Source: CAWBRT01 sp963819175
GTDB taxonomy: Bacteria > Acidobacteriota > Terriglobia > Terriglobales > Acidobacteriaceae
Reading direction: 5' to 3'
Assembly (NCBI GenBank): GCA_963819175.1
Contig: CAWFVJ010000016.1
Span: forward strand, 186,001 to 250,000
Length of the DNA: 64,000 bases
Under the pieces are notes generated by a model, which saw nothing but the letters and a program-made list of their open reading frames with translations, did no database searches and had not been told where the DNA came from. The translations under genes and the position numbers were made by a program. Positions within the stretch are counted from its first letter, which is position 1. Every line of letters starts with the position of its first letter. Below are positions 9,122 through 17,641 of the stretch, piece by piece.

Positions 9122-10558
9122 ATGAGCACTATCTTGCAATCTATCCCCGTCGGAGAAAAGGTTGGGATCGCCTTCTCGGGAGGCTTGGACACCAGCGCGG
9201 CAATCTACTGGATGCGCGAGAAGGGCGCGATCCCTTACTGCTACACGGCGAATCTGGGGCAGCCCGACGAGTCGAACTATGAAGACATCCCGCGCCGGGC
9301 CCTGGAATTAGGCGCGGAGAAGGCTCGCCTGCTCGACTGCCGTGTGCAACTGGTGCGCGAGGGACTGGCCGCGCTACAGTGCGGGGCCTTCCACATTTCG
9401 ACCGCCGGGGTGCCCTACTTCAACACCACGCCGATCGGACGCGCCGTGACCGGCACCATGCTGGTGGGCGCGATGAAGGAAGATGAAGTCAACATCTGGG
9501 GCGATGGCAGCACTTACAAGGGCAATGACATCGAGCGCTTTTACCGCTACGGCCTGCTGGTCAATCCGAATCTGCGCGTCTACAAACCCTGGCTCGATCA
9601 GAGGTTCATCGACGAACTCGGCGGGCGCAAGGAAATGTCTGAGCTGCTGGAAAAGGCGGGCTTGCACTACCGCATGAGCAAGGAGAAGGCCTACTCAACG
9701 GATTCCAATATCTGGGGCGCCACGCACGAGGCGAAAGATCTCGAGTTCCTCAACAAGGGGATGAAGATCGTGGAGCCGATTATGGGTGTGGCACACTGGC
9801 GCGACGACGTTGCAGTCAAGCCCGAAGAAGTCCGCATCAGCTTTGCCGAGGGACTGCCCGTGGCGCTGAACGGGAAGACATTCGCAAGCGAAGTGGACTT
9901 GGTGATGGAGGCGAACGCAATCGGCGGACGCCACGGCCTTGGGATGTCAGACCAGATCGAGAACCGCATCATCGAGGCCAAGAGCCGCGGCGTCTATGAA
10001 GCGCCGGGTATGGCGTTGCTGTTCATCGCCTACGAGCGGCTGATCACGGGAATCCACAACGAAGGCACCCTGGAACAATACCGCGACATGGGACGCCGGT
10101 TGGGCCGCCTGATGTACGAGGGCCGGTGGTTCGATCCGCAGTCGATGATGCTGCGTGAGACGATGCAGCGCTGGGTGGCCAAGCCAATCACCGGCGAGGT
10201 GACACTGGAACTGCGGCGCGGCAACGATTACACGATTCTGAATACCGAGAGTCCCAACCTGACGTATGCGCCCGAGCGCCTGACGATGGAAAAGAACATG
10301 GAGGGCGCGTTCACGCCAATCGACCGCATTGGCCAGTTGACGATGCGCAACCTTGACATTACCGATAGCCGGGCAAAACTTTTTATCTACGCGCATACAG
10401 GGCTGATTGGTCCGCACGCCTTCGAAGGGCTGCGCCTGCTGGACGGGGCGACCGAAGCGGCGAAGGATGCAAAACCGGGCAAGATTTGTGAGTGCGGATG
10501 TGGCGAATATCCAAAGGGACCCGGGGCTCGGTTTTTGCACCGGTCACGATCTTCGTAA
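9122..10558 (+). CDS. argG: Argininosuccinate synthase
   Basis: 478 aa. Joins citrulline and aspartate with ATP in arginine synthesis. The ATP pyrophosphatase loop FSGGLDTS is at about 18-25, followed by YTANLGQPDE, STYKGNDIERFYRYG and LEFLNKGMKIV blocks. Sequence and length match the long E. coli-type ArgG rather than the ~400 aa type. The last ~30 residues (ECGCGEYPKGPGARF) are a cysteine-containing tail that I do not recognise as core. No other arg gene is adjacent, so it appears to be transcribed alone. Confidence 0.95.
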   Translation: MSTILQSIPVGEKVGIAFSGGLDTSAAIYWMREKGAIPYCYTANLGQPDESNYEDIPRRALELGAEKARLLDCRVQLVREGLAALQCGAFHISTAGVPYFNTTPIGRAVTGTMLVGAMKEDEVNIWGDGSTYKGNDIERFYRYGLLVNPNLRVYKPWLDQRFIDELGGRKEMSELLEKAGLHYRMSKEKAYSTDSNIWGATHEAKDLEFLNKGMKIVEPIMGVAHWRDDVAVKPEEVRISFAEGLPVALNGKTFASEVDLVMEANAIGGRHGLGMSDQIENRIIEAKSRGVYEAPGMALLFIAYERLITGIHNEGTLEQYRDMGRRLGRLMYEGRWFDPQSMMLRETMQRWVAKPITGEVTLELRRGNDYTILNTESPNLTYAPERLTMEKNMEGAFTPIDRIGQLTMRNLDITDSRAKLFIYAHTGLIGPHAFEGLRLLDGATEAAKDAKPGKICECGCGEYPKGPGARFLHRSRSS

Positions 10559-10950
10559 AGCCTATCAAGATCAAACGGGCGATAAACCGAAACCCAAAGG
10601 CCAGCCAAAATAATTTCTCTGTCATGCTGAGCGGAGTGTAACGGAGCGAAGCATCCCGGAACGGCATGGGGCGGAAACAAAGTGGAGAAATTTAATCGAA
10701 ATTTCTCAGCGGCGCGGAGTAAGACAGTCTCTTGGGATGCTTCGCTGCCGCTCAGCATGACATCACGAGCATCGAAGCACTTTGGAAGTGTCATTCTGAG
10801 CGACCGCAGGAAGCGAAGAATCTGCTTTTGTTTTTCAGCAAGAAAAAGCAGATCCTTCGCTTCGCTCAGGATGACACACGTGAACTCTTATCCGCTGCTC
10901 AGCCGGAGACCTTTTGCGTCACCCGGAGTTTAGGCACCGTTTCCTTGATT
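10559..10950. repeat. Intergenic cluster of GTCAT-CTGAGCG dispersed repeats
   Basis: About 390 bases with no gene. At 10620-10660 and 10727-10772 are inverted copies around AGCGAAGCATCCC and GGGATGCTTCGCT; at 10790-10883 is a long inverted repeat with arms GTGTCATTCTGAGCG... and ...CTCAGGATGACAC and a centre TTTTGTTTTTCAGCAAG. This is the second repeat family of the window. Confidence 0.7.
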
Positions 10951-12657
10951 TCAGGCGAGCGCAGGAAATCGAAGTCGCATCCCATGGTCGGCCTGCGTCA
11001 CCGTGTCGAAGAACAGCTTGCGGTAGCCTCTCTCGTGGTCTTTCATCTCAGGCTTCACCCAGGCGGCAGCGCGCTGCTTCAGCTCGGCATCGCTGACCAG
11101 CAGTGAAATCGAACGCGACGAAACGCTGAGCTTAATCCGGTCGCCCGAGCGCACCAGTGCCAACGGTCCGCCGATGGCCGACTCCGGCATCACGTGCAGC
11201 ACGACGGTTCCAAACGCCGTGCCGCTCATCCTGCCGTCGGAGATGCGGACCATGTCCTTGACTCCCTGCTTTGCCAGCTTCTTCGGAATCGGCAGATAAC
11301 CCGCTTCCGGCATTCCCGGCGCGCCAATCGGACCGATGCACTTCAGCACCAGAATATCGTCGGCTTTGACGTCGAGGTTTGGATCGTCGATCCGGTTCGC
11401 CATGTCCTGGTTATTCTCAAACACCACCGCGCGGCCCTCGTGCTCCATCAGGTTCGCCGAAGCAGCTGACTGCTTAATGAGTGCCCCGCCCGGCGCAAGG
11501 TTGCCTTTCAGAACGGCGACTCCGCCCACCTTGTAAATCGGGTTACTCAGCGGCCGGATCACGTCCTGCTTAAATGGCGCCGGGGCTTTCTCCAGCTCTT
11601 CCGCCCAGGTGCGCCCGCTAACCGTGAGCGCGTCCAGATGCAGTAACGGCTTCAATTCGCGCATCAGGGCGAGCATGCCGCCAGCCTTGTGAAAGTCCTC
11701 CATGTATCCCTGGCCCGAGGGCTTCAGGTCGACCAACACGGGCGTTTCGCGGCTCATCGCATCCCACCCGTCCATGTCGATGGCGATGCCAAGCCGACCG
11801 GCGATAGCCGTCAGGTGGACGATGCCGTTGGTCGAGCCGCCAATCGCCAGCAGGACCCGCATGGCGTTTTCGAACGCCTTGCCTGTCATGATCTTTTCGG
11901 GCGTAAGTTTCTGCGCGATCATCTTGACGGCCTGGGTGCCGGATTCCTCGGCGATTCGCATGCGGTCGGCGGTCACGGCAGGCGGGCATGCTCCGCCCGG
12001 CATCATCATGCCAAGCCCCTCTGCCATGCAGGCGACGGTGCTGGCAGTGCCCATCACGGAGCAGAAACCCACGCTCGCGACCAGAGCGTTATTGACCTCT
12101 TCCACCTCGGCGGCATCGATCTGATCTCCGCGATACATTCCCCAGTAGCGGCGGCAGTCTGTGCAGGCGCCCACCCGCACCCCGCGGTGCCCACCGGTCA
12201 GCATGGCGCCGCTCACCAGTGAGATCGCCGGAATGCCGGCCGAGGCCGCGCCCATCAACTGCGCGGGAACATTCTTGTCGCAGCCGCCGATCATGACCAC
12301 CGCATCCATCGGCTGCGCCCGAATCATCTCCTCCGTGTCGATCGCCAACAGGTTGCGCAGAAACATGCTCGTGGGATAGGCGAAGCTTTCATGGATGGAG
12401 ATCGTCGGGAATACCATCGGCAGTCCGCCGGCGAGCATGACGCCGCGCTTTACGGCTTCGATCAGTTGCGGAGCGTTGCCGTGACAGGGGTTGTAGTCGC
12501 TTCCCGAGTTGATGATTCCGACGATCGGGCGCTCGAGAACGTCATCGGTGTAACCTGCGCCCTTGATAAACGCCTTGCGCAGAAACAGGGAAAAATCTAA
12601 ATCGCCATAACTGGTCAGCCCCTTGCGAAGGCCGGTCTTGTCTTTGTTATTTGTCAT
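10951..12657 (-). CDS. IlvD/Edd-family dehydratase, sugar-acid dehydratase subgroup
   Basis: 568 aa from the ATG at 12657; the frame is open further upstream but the family begins near this Met. IlvD/Edd enzymes dehydrate dihydroxy acids or aldonic acids with an Fe-S cluster. Cluster-type cysteines occur in NPCHGN, GGCDKNVPAQ and GACTDCRRYW. The text PTSMFLRNLLAIDTEEMIRA resembles the arabinonate/xylonate dehydratase branch more than branched-chain IlvD, and the divergent neighbour is an ACS-family organic-acid MFS transporter. I therefore favour a sugar-acid dehydratase, but a dihydroxy-acid dehydratase role is not excluded. Confidence 0.85.
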   Translation of the reverse strand: MTNNKDKTGLRKGLTSYGDLDFSLFLRKAFIKGAGYTDDVLERPIVGIINSGSDYNPCHGNAPQLIEAVKRGVMLAGGLPMVFPTISIHESFAYPTSMFLRNLLAIDTEEMIRAQPMDAVVMIGGCDKNVPAQLMGAASAGIPAISLVSGAMLTGGHRGVRVGACTDCRRYWGMYRGDQIDAAEVEEVNNALVASVGFCSVMGTASTVACMAEGLGMMMPGGACPPAVTADRMRIAEESGTQAVKMIAQKLTPEKIMTGKAFENAMRVLLAIGGSTNGIVHLTAIAGRLGIAIDMDGWDAMSRETPVLVDLKPSGQGYMEDFHKAGGMLALMRELKPLLHLDALTVSGRTWAEELEKAPAPFKQDVIRPLSNPIYKVGGVAVLKGNLAPGGALIKQSAASANLMEHEGRAVVFENNQDMANRIDDPNLDVKADDILVLKCIGPIGAPGMPEAGYLPIPKKLAKQGVKDMVRISDGRMSGTAFGTVVLHVMPESAIGGPLALVRSGDRIKLSVSSRSISLLVSDAELKQRAAAWVKPEMKDHERGYRKLFFDTVTQADHGMRLRFPALA

Positions 12658-13027
12658 ATCAGAGAAGTTCCGGGCTGGCGCCGAGCCGAGATCCGCGGTT
12701 GGAAATCTCCGCGCAAAACAGAGCGCGCACTCCGGAAACACACCTTTCAACTTAGGAGTCACTCGAAAGCTAACGCCAGAGGCGGCGGTTGTCAAATCTT
12801 GTTCCGTGTTTCGACCAACTAGCCGTTCGGTGCCGGCACAGCGAGTCTGCGCGTCTCAGCGGCGGGGTTGCGGCGGACGGGCTGGCACTCTCGTGCAAGA
12901 TTTGGTTTTCTCAATTGTTATTGTGCGTTCAAGAGCCGATAATGCTGGGAAGTAAATATATCAACTTAGGCAGAGCAGACTTCCCGGTGGAAATGTGGGC
13001 CGAGAACAGACCGCTCAGGAGATCACA
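12658..13027. other. Divergent promoter region between dehydratase and MFS genes
   Basis: About 370 bases between divergent starts. It must hold both promoters, but I could not assign boxes with confidence. AGGAG at 13017-13021 is the ribosome-binding site that fixes the MFS start. Confidence 0.35.
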
Positions 13028-14359
13028 ATGGAACAAGTCATCAACGAGCAGAAGGTCATGAACAAGATCTTCTGGAGGCTGACACCATTAATGGTGTTTC
13101 TGTACATCGTCTCGTACCTTGACCGGGTGAATGTCGGCTTTGCCGCCCTGACGATGAATAAGGATATCGGACTCAGTCCGTACATGTATGGATTGGGCGC
13201 GGGCATTTTCTTTTGGGGGTACTTCATTTTTGAGATTCCCAGCAACCTGATCATGGCCAAGGTCGGTGCCCGCATATGGATCGCTCGCATTCTTTTCACC
13301 TGGGGTCTGGTGGCGATTGCGATGGCCTGGGTGCAAGGACCCAGGAGCTTCTTGTGCATGCGATTCCTCCTTGGCATTGCCGAGGCGGGGTTCTTCCCTG
13401 GGGTGATTCTTTACTGGACCTATTGGTTTCCGGCCCGCTACCGGGCGCGAATTATTTCCTACTTCATGTTGGCGATTCCGCTTTCGTTTGGCATCGGGGG
13501 GCCGATTTCAACCGGGATCATGCATTTGATGAACGGAGCCCTCGGCCTTAAGGGTTGGCAATGGCTCTTCATCATGGAGGGAGCGCCGGCGCTGCTGCTG
13601 CCCATCGTTGTGTACCTCTGGCTGCCGGATAAGCCCAAGGACGCAAAGTGGCTCGACGAGGCCGAGAAAAACTGGCTCGAGCATGAGTTGGAAGCGGATC
13701 GTGAACAGGTTTCTGTAAAGAAGACCGAGACTAGCGTGAAAAAGACCCTGATGAGTCCGATGGTCTGGGCGCTATGCATTATGTATTTCGCCCGCACCGG
13801 CTCCAATTACGGCCTCGGACTGTTCATGCCGCAAATCATCAAGGCGCAGGGCTACACCAACCTGCAGACCGGATGGATCATGGTCATTCCCTACCTCATC
13901 GGTTGCATCGCCATGGTGGCCTTCGGCTGGAGTTCCGATCGCCACAAGGAACGTAAGTGGCATTTGATTATAGCTTTTGTGCTCATCACGGCGGGCCTGT
14001 GGGGAGCCGGTTTAGCCGGACGTACCACGCTTTCGCTTGCGGTGCTCTGCATCGCTACGATCGGCATTAACGGCAGCAATCCGCCGTTCTGGCCGCTGCC
14101 ATCCGCTTACCTGAAAGGCCCAGCTGCCGCCGCGGGCATTGCGCTTGTCAATTCGGTGGGCAACCTTGGCGGCTTTGCCGGTCCTTACATGCTCGGCTGG
14201 GCCAAGCAGTTCTCGACTAATTTCTCGAGCGGACTGTACATGCTTGGATGCCTGGGTGTGCTGGGAATGTTTGTCACGCTATTTGCCATTAAGAGTCAGA
14301 AGACGGACACGCTAGCGCCACAAACGCCAGAGAAGAAGGCGACGGTAAAAGCAAACTAA
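13028..14359 (+). CDS. MFS transporter, anion:cation symporter (ACS) type
   Basis: 443 aa from ATG 13028, chosen for AGGAG six bases upstream. It has twelve expected hydrophobic segments with ACS-family signatures: FIFEIPSNLIMAKVGARIWIAR around helix 3 and FLLGIAEAGFFPGVILYW. Family members import sugar acids such as galactonate, glucarate or tartrate. Divergence from the IlvD/Edd dehydratase suggests a joint uptake-and-dehydration unit for an aldonic or aldaric acid. A strong terminator follows at 14398. Confidence 0.88.
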   Translation: MEQVINEQKVMNKIFWRLTPLMVFLYIVSYLDRVNVGFAALTMNKDIGLSPYMYGLGAGIFFWGYFIFEIPSNLIMAKVGARIWIARILFTWGLVAIAMAWVQGPRSFLCMRFLLGIAEAGFFPGVILYWTYWFPARYRARIISYFMLAIPLSFGIGGPISTGIMHLMNGALGLKGWQWLFIMEGAPALLLPIVVYLWLPDKPKDAKWLDEAEKNWLEHELEADREQVSVKKTETSVKKTLMSPMVWALCIMYFARTGSNYGLGLFMPQIIKAQGYTNLQTGWIMVIPYLIGCIAMVAFGWSSDRHKERKWHLIIAFVLITAGLWGAGLAGRTTLSLAVLCIATIGINGSNPPFWPLPSAYLKGPAAAAGIALVNSVGNLGGFAGPYMLGWAKQFSTNFSSGLYMLGCLGVLGMFVTLFAIKSQKTDTLAPQTPEKKATVKAN

Positions 14360-14397
14360 CCGTTTGTAAGCAGTGGAGTTTTCTAATTGTCTGTTCA

Positions 14398-14447
14398 GTG
14401 AGGCACCAGGCAAGGCCGCAAAGGGTGGCAGGGTGCCTCACTTTATT
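14398..14447 (+). terminator. Terminator after MFS gene
   Basis: A perfect 10-bp stem, GTGAGGCACC (14398-14407) with GGTGCCTCAC (14432-14441), is followed by TTTATT. The loop is long (24 nt). Confidence 0.65.
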
Positions 14448-14464
14448 GGGGCGAGAGTCAGACA

Positions 14465-14740
14465 TCACGCGCAGATTGGTCCTGCCAATCTGCGGGGCAG
14501 GTGCATGATTCGCTCCCACTGCAACCAGCAGCGGTCGGCGGCGGGAGCGATCGGTGCCATCAGTTCGGCGGCCCGGCGCCACTCCAGCGCGGCCGTGTTG
14601 GCGTAGCCATCCCGTTCGTCTCGCTGCGCCGCATGGCAATAAGCAATTCCGATCATGGGACCGGAGACGAGTGCAATCACGTATTTCCAATCAATCGTCC
14701 GCCGCACGATGCTGGACTTCTGCTTTGCCGCAACCTTCAT
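14465..14740 (-). CDS. Small hypothetical protein
   Basis: 91 aa from ATG 14740; the frame is open to 14785. The C-terminal half reads EWRRAAELMAPIAP...CWLQWERIMHLPRRL, an amphipathic Trp/Arg-rich pattern that I believe recurs in short acidobacterial hypotheticals. No function can be given. It lies between the MFS terminator and the FNR-like gene and points away from the latter. Confidence 0.45.
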   Translation of the reverse strand: MKVAAKQKSSIVRRTIDWKYVIALVSGPMIGIAYCHAAQRDERDGYANTAALEWRRAAELMAPIAPAADRCWLQWERIMHLPRRLAGPICA

Positions 14741-14928
14741 CACCGAACTGACCTTCGACGTTCTAGTTCTTCTACTGATAACCAAGGCCGGGGAGAAAAG
14801 TTTCCTCGGATGCAGGCGCAGAAAAAAGATAGTTGGCGCTGGCCGGGCACAGCGAGACGTGTGGATTGGTTACTGGCGCGGGTCTTCGCCGGAGCGGCCC
14901 GAGTGCTCACCCTTATCAAGCAAAAGTG

Positions 14929-14944
14929 TCACATAGCGATGTGA
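14929..14944. promoter_or_regulatory. Palindrome upstream of FNR-like gene, candidate operator
   Basis: TCACATAGCGATGTGA is a perfect 6-4-6 inverted repeat about 130 bases before the regulator start. Its ATGTGA half equals a CRP-type half-site, but the two halves face outward compared with a classic CRP box. A second partial half follows (GTGAGCATTGCAC). Autoregulation is only a suggestion. Confidence 0.35.
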
Positions 14945-15074
14945 GCATTGCACTTGAGTAGAATACGAATTCGTTATTTATAGAGAGCTGCATTCATCCA
15001 TCGAGCAGCGTTAGCGGTGCCATCGCGAGTTGTCACCAGGCGGGCGCGCACCGTGAGCAAGGTAAGGTACGACC

Positions 15075-15812
15075 ATGCCACCATACGGGTTCGAGATCAT
15101 TGAAAGCTGTGCCACCTGCACAATCAAGGGCGATCAAAGGTTCTGCGATATGCCGGAGCGTGCGCTCCAGGCATTTGAGACTCTGAGATACACGACAGTT
15201 TTTCCTCGAGGCGCAGTTTTGTTCGCTGAGAGCCATGAACCGCGAGGCGTCTTCATCCTTTGCCGCGGACGGGTTAAGCTTTCCTTTTCCTCGGCCGAAG
15301 GCAAGACGGTCATCATGCGGATCGCCGAATCGGGAGATGTACTCGGCCTGAGTGCGACCATTTCGGGCCATCCCTATCTGGTGTCCGCCGAAACAATCGA
15401 GTCCTGCCAGATCAACTTCATCAAGCGCGACGATTTCCTGCGCTTTCTGGCCAACCACGCCGAAGCTTGCTTCCGCGTCGACCAGCAGCTAGCCGAAAAG
15501 TACAGTACTGCGTGCCGTGAGCTGCGTTCATTCAACATGGCACAATCGGCCGCCGAGAAGGTAGCCAAGCTGCTTCTGGACTGGATGGTTCGTTCCGGAG
15601 AAGCCGAGCAGCCGGAACCTCATGTCAGGCTCCTGCTTACCCACGAGGAGATGGGACAGATGATCGCGGCATCGCGCGAGACCGTCACCCGTGTGCTGAT
15701 GGAGTTCAAAAAGCGCCACATCGTGCGCGCCAAAGGAACGACTCTGATTGTCCGCAACAAGGCCGCGCTGCATTCACTTGCCAGCGCAACCGAGTTCATC
15801 AAACTGCGCTGA
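15075..15812 (+). CDS. CRP/FNR-family regulator with FNR-like cysteines
   Basis: 245 aa. Starts at ATG 15075 after AAGGTAAGG. It has an N-terminal cyclic-nucleotide-like beta-roll (about 35-130) and a C-terminal winged helix with recognition helix SRETVTRVLMEF (Glu202, Thr205 and Arg206 in the DNA-contact positions). Cys12, Cys15, Cys24 and Cys111 match the arrangement in E. coli FNR (three N-terminal cysteines plus one after the roll), so an oxygen-sensitive [4Fe-4S] cluster is likely. Its stop codon is one base from the stop of the convergent flxA-like gene. It is a good candidate to control that anaerobic-type operon. Confidence 0.9.
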   Translation: MPPYGFEIIESCATCTIKGDQRFCDMPERALQAFETLRYTTVFPRGAVLFAESHEPRGVFILCRGRVKLSFSSAEGKTVIMRIAESGDVLGLSATISGHPYLVSAETIESCQINFIKRDDFLRFLANHAEACFRVDQQLAEKYSTACRELRSFNMAQSAAEKVAKLLLDWMVRSGEAEQPEPHVRLLLTHEEMGQMIAASRETVTRVLMEFKKRHIVRAKGTTLIVRNKAALHSLASATEFIKLR

Positions 15813-15813
15813 C

Positions 15814-16647
15814 CTAGTAATCCATCGGCAGTTGCTGGAGATGTTCCATGGTGAGCACGGGGCCCTCCTTGCAGACGTAGTGTGAGCCTACGTTGCAGCG
15901 CCCGCATTTGCCCACGCCGCACTTCATGCGGTTTTCCAGGCTGGTGTAAACCGATGCCGGGCTGATCGCCATCTTTTGCAGCACGGGCATTGTGTTCTTG
16001 ATCATGATGGGCGGTCCAATTACCAGGACCACGGGGTCTTTGGACGATACCTGCGCCCGTTCGAAGACCGTCGGAACGAATCCTATATCGCCTTTCCAGT
16101 CCGGGGTCTCGCCGCCCGGGTCGACGCAGGTCACCACCCGCACCCGCTCGTGCTTCGCCCATTCCGCCAACTCGTCCACATAAACCAGATCCGCTACCGT
16201 GCGCGCGCCATAGACAACCGTGATCTCGCCGAAGTCGGCGCGGTTTTCCAAGGCATACCAGACGGCGCAGCGGATCGGCGGCATGGCGATTCCGCCGCCC
16301 AGAAAGATCAGATCGTGTCCCTTCCACACATCCCACGGATAACCGTTTCCGTAGGGTCCGCGGAAGCCGATAACATCGCCGGCTTCAACTTTCCACATGG
16401 CCTCGGTAACCCGGCCGACCTTGCGGAAGCAGAACTCGATGCGGTCTTTCCAGTTCGAACTCGAACAGATGTTAAATGTCGATTCGCCGAATCCGAAGAC
16501 GGAGAAGATGCCGAACTGGCCGACTTGAAACGAGAACGTCTTTGCCCGCTCGGGATCGAGAAAACGCAGCGCAACCGACTTGACGTCGATGGTTTGCTGC
16601 CGGACGGCGGTCACTTCCATGAGTTCGGGTTTATAGATGTTGGCCAT
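15814..16647 (-). CDS. FlxA-like FAD/NAD(P)H oxidoreductase subunit with C-terminal [2Fe-2S] motif
   Basis: 277 aa. Ferredoxin-reductase-like fold: an FAD-binding barrel with ESTFNICSS, then an NAD(P) domain starting LIFLGGGIAMPPIR, and a C-terminal cysteine cluster CGVGKCGRCNVG...C, as in sulfhydrogenase gamma, anaerobic sulfite reductase AsrB and FlxA. As the last gene of the Hdr operon it would take electrons from or give them to NAD(H). It overlaps the upstream gene by 17 bases. The specific FlxA assignment comes from gene context. Confidence 0.85.
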   Translation of the reverse strand: MANIYKPELMEVTAVRQQTIDVKSVALRFLDPERAKTFSFQVGQFGIFSVFGFGESTFNICSSSNWKDRIEFCFRKVGRVTEAMWKVEAGDVIGFRGPYGNGYPWDVWKGHDLIFLGGGIAMPPIRCAVWYALENRADFGEITVVYGARTVADLVYVDELAEWAKHERVRVVTCVDPGGETPDWKGDIGFVPTVFERAQVSSKDPVVLVIGPPIMIKNTMPVLQKMAISPASVYTSLENRMKCGVGKCGRCNVGSHYVCKEGPVLTMEHLQQLPMDY

Positions 16648-17641
16648 GTTGAATCTCAGTCAGCATGTTCAGCACGCCCAGTCCCACCGGACAGTTGCGT
16701 ACGCAATTACCGCAGCCGGTGCAGAGGATCTCGCCGAACTTTTCTGGATAGATTGAAAACTTGTGCAGAATGCGCTGCCGCTGACGTGCGGGTTGAAGTG
16801 CTCTCGGATTGTGTCCGGAAGCGTGAAGCGTGAAGATCGGGAACTGGCATGTGTCCCAGGTCCGGACGCGGGCGTTGCCGGCAACTGGACCGGCGTCCAC
16901 GATGTCGAAGCAGTGGCACGTGGGACACGAGAATGCACAAACTCCGCATGCCATGCAGCTTCGCCCGTGTTCGGCCCAAAGCGGATCTTCAAAGTGGCCG
17001 TCGACGAACGCTCGAATCTTGCCGGGATCAAACTTGCGCTCGGGGGCCTGCGCGGCCTTGCCCACTTCCGCCGAAATCTCCGCCTTGCCGGAGAACAGCG
17101 CCCGGCCTTTATCGGTGATGCATCGCACCTCATAGCGGCCGCTGCCGAGCGAGAACAAAATGGCATCGCTGCCGCGGGTGTCGTCCGGAGCAAGGCCGAC
17201 GGAGGTACAGAAGCATGCTTCATCCATTGCGCTACAGGCAACGGTTACGATGGTGCTCGCGGCTCGGCGGCGGTTATAAAAATCGTCCACGAAGTCCCAG
17301 TTGAATACATGGTCCAAGATCGGTAGCGCCGCAGCGTCACATGGGCGTGCGCCGATAATCAACTGCTCCGCAAACTCCTGCGCGGGCTCGATCAATTCAA
17401 TGTTGCGGCCGCGGATGCGGTATTGGTAAAGCGTCTCCTGCTTGGGAAAGAAGAACTCCTTGATGGAGTTGGCGGGACGCACACCGCCGGGAGTGGACTC
17501 GATCAGCAGGGACTCGGGCGACTGCAGCGGCCGGTAGAGCACGCGATCCTTGATTCGAACTGGTCCGACGACCTTTTTGCCGCCGTCGATCCATTCGCCC
17601 GCAAGCTGCCGTAGCTTGGTTTCCGTGATTAGCTCGCTCAC
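16631..17641 (-). CDS. FlxB/AsrA-like 4Fe-4S subunit
   Basis: 336 aa. N-terminal two thirds resemble the beta subunit of sulfhydrogenase and AsrA (IIGARPCDAAALPILD). The C-terminus carries two 4Fe-4S motifs, CMACGVCAFSCPTC and CTGCGNCVRNCP. It would relay electrons between the flavin subunit and the rest of the complex. Its ATG overlaps the previous stop as ATGA, implying translational coupling. Confidence 0.85.
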   Translation of the reverse strand: MSELITETKLRQLAGEWIDGGKKVVGPVRIKDRVLYRPLQSPESLLIESTPGGVRPANSIKEFFFPKQETLYQYRIRGRNIELIEPAQEFAEQLIIGARPCDAAALPILDHVFNWDFVDDFYNRRRAASTIVTVACSAMDEACFCTSVGLAPDDTRGSDAILFSLGSGRYEVRCITDKGRALFSGKAEISAEVGKAAQAPERKFDPGKIRAFVDGHFEDPLWAEHGRSCMACGVCAFSCPTCHCFDIVDAGPVAGNARVRTWDTCQFPIFTLHASGHNPRALQPARQRQRILHKFSIYPEKFGEILCTGCGNCVRNCPVGLGVLNMLTEIQHGQHL

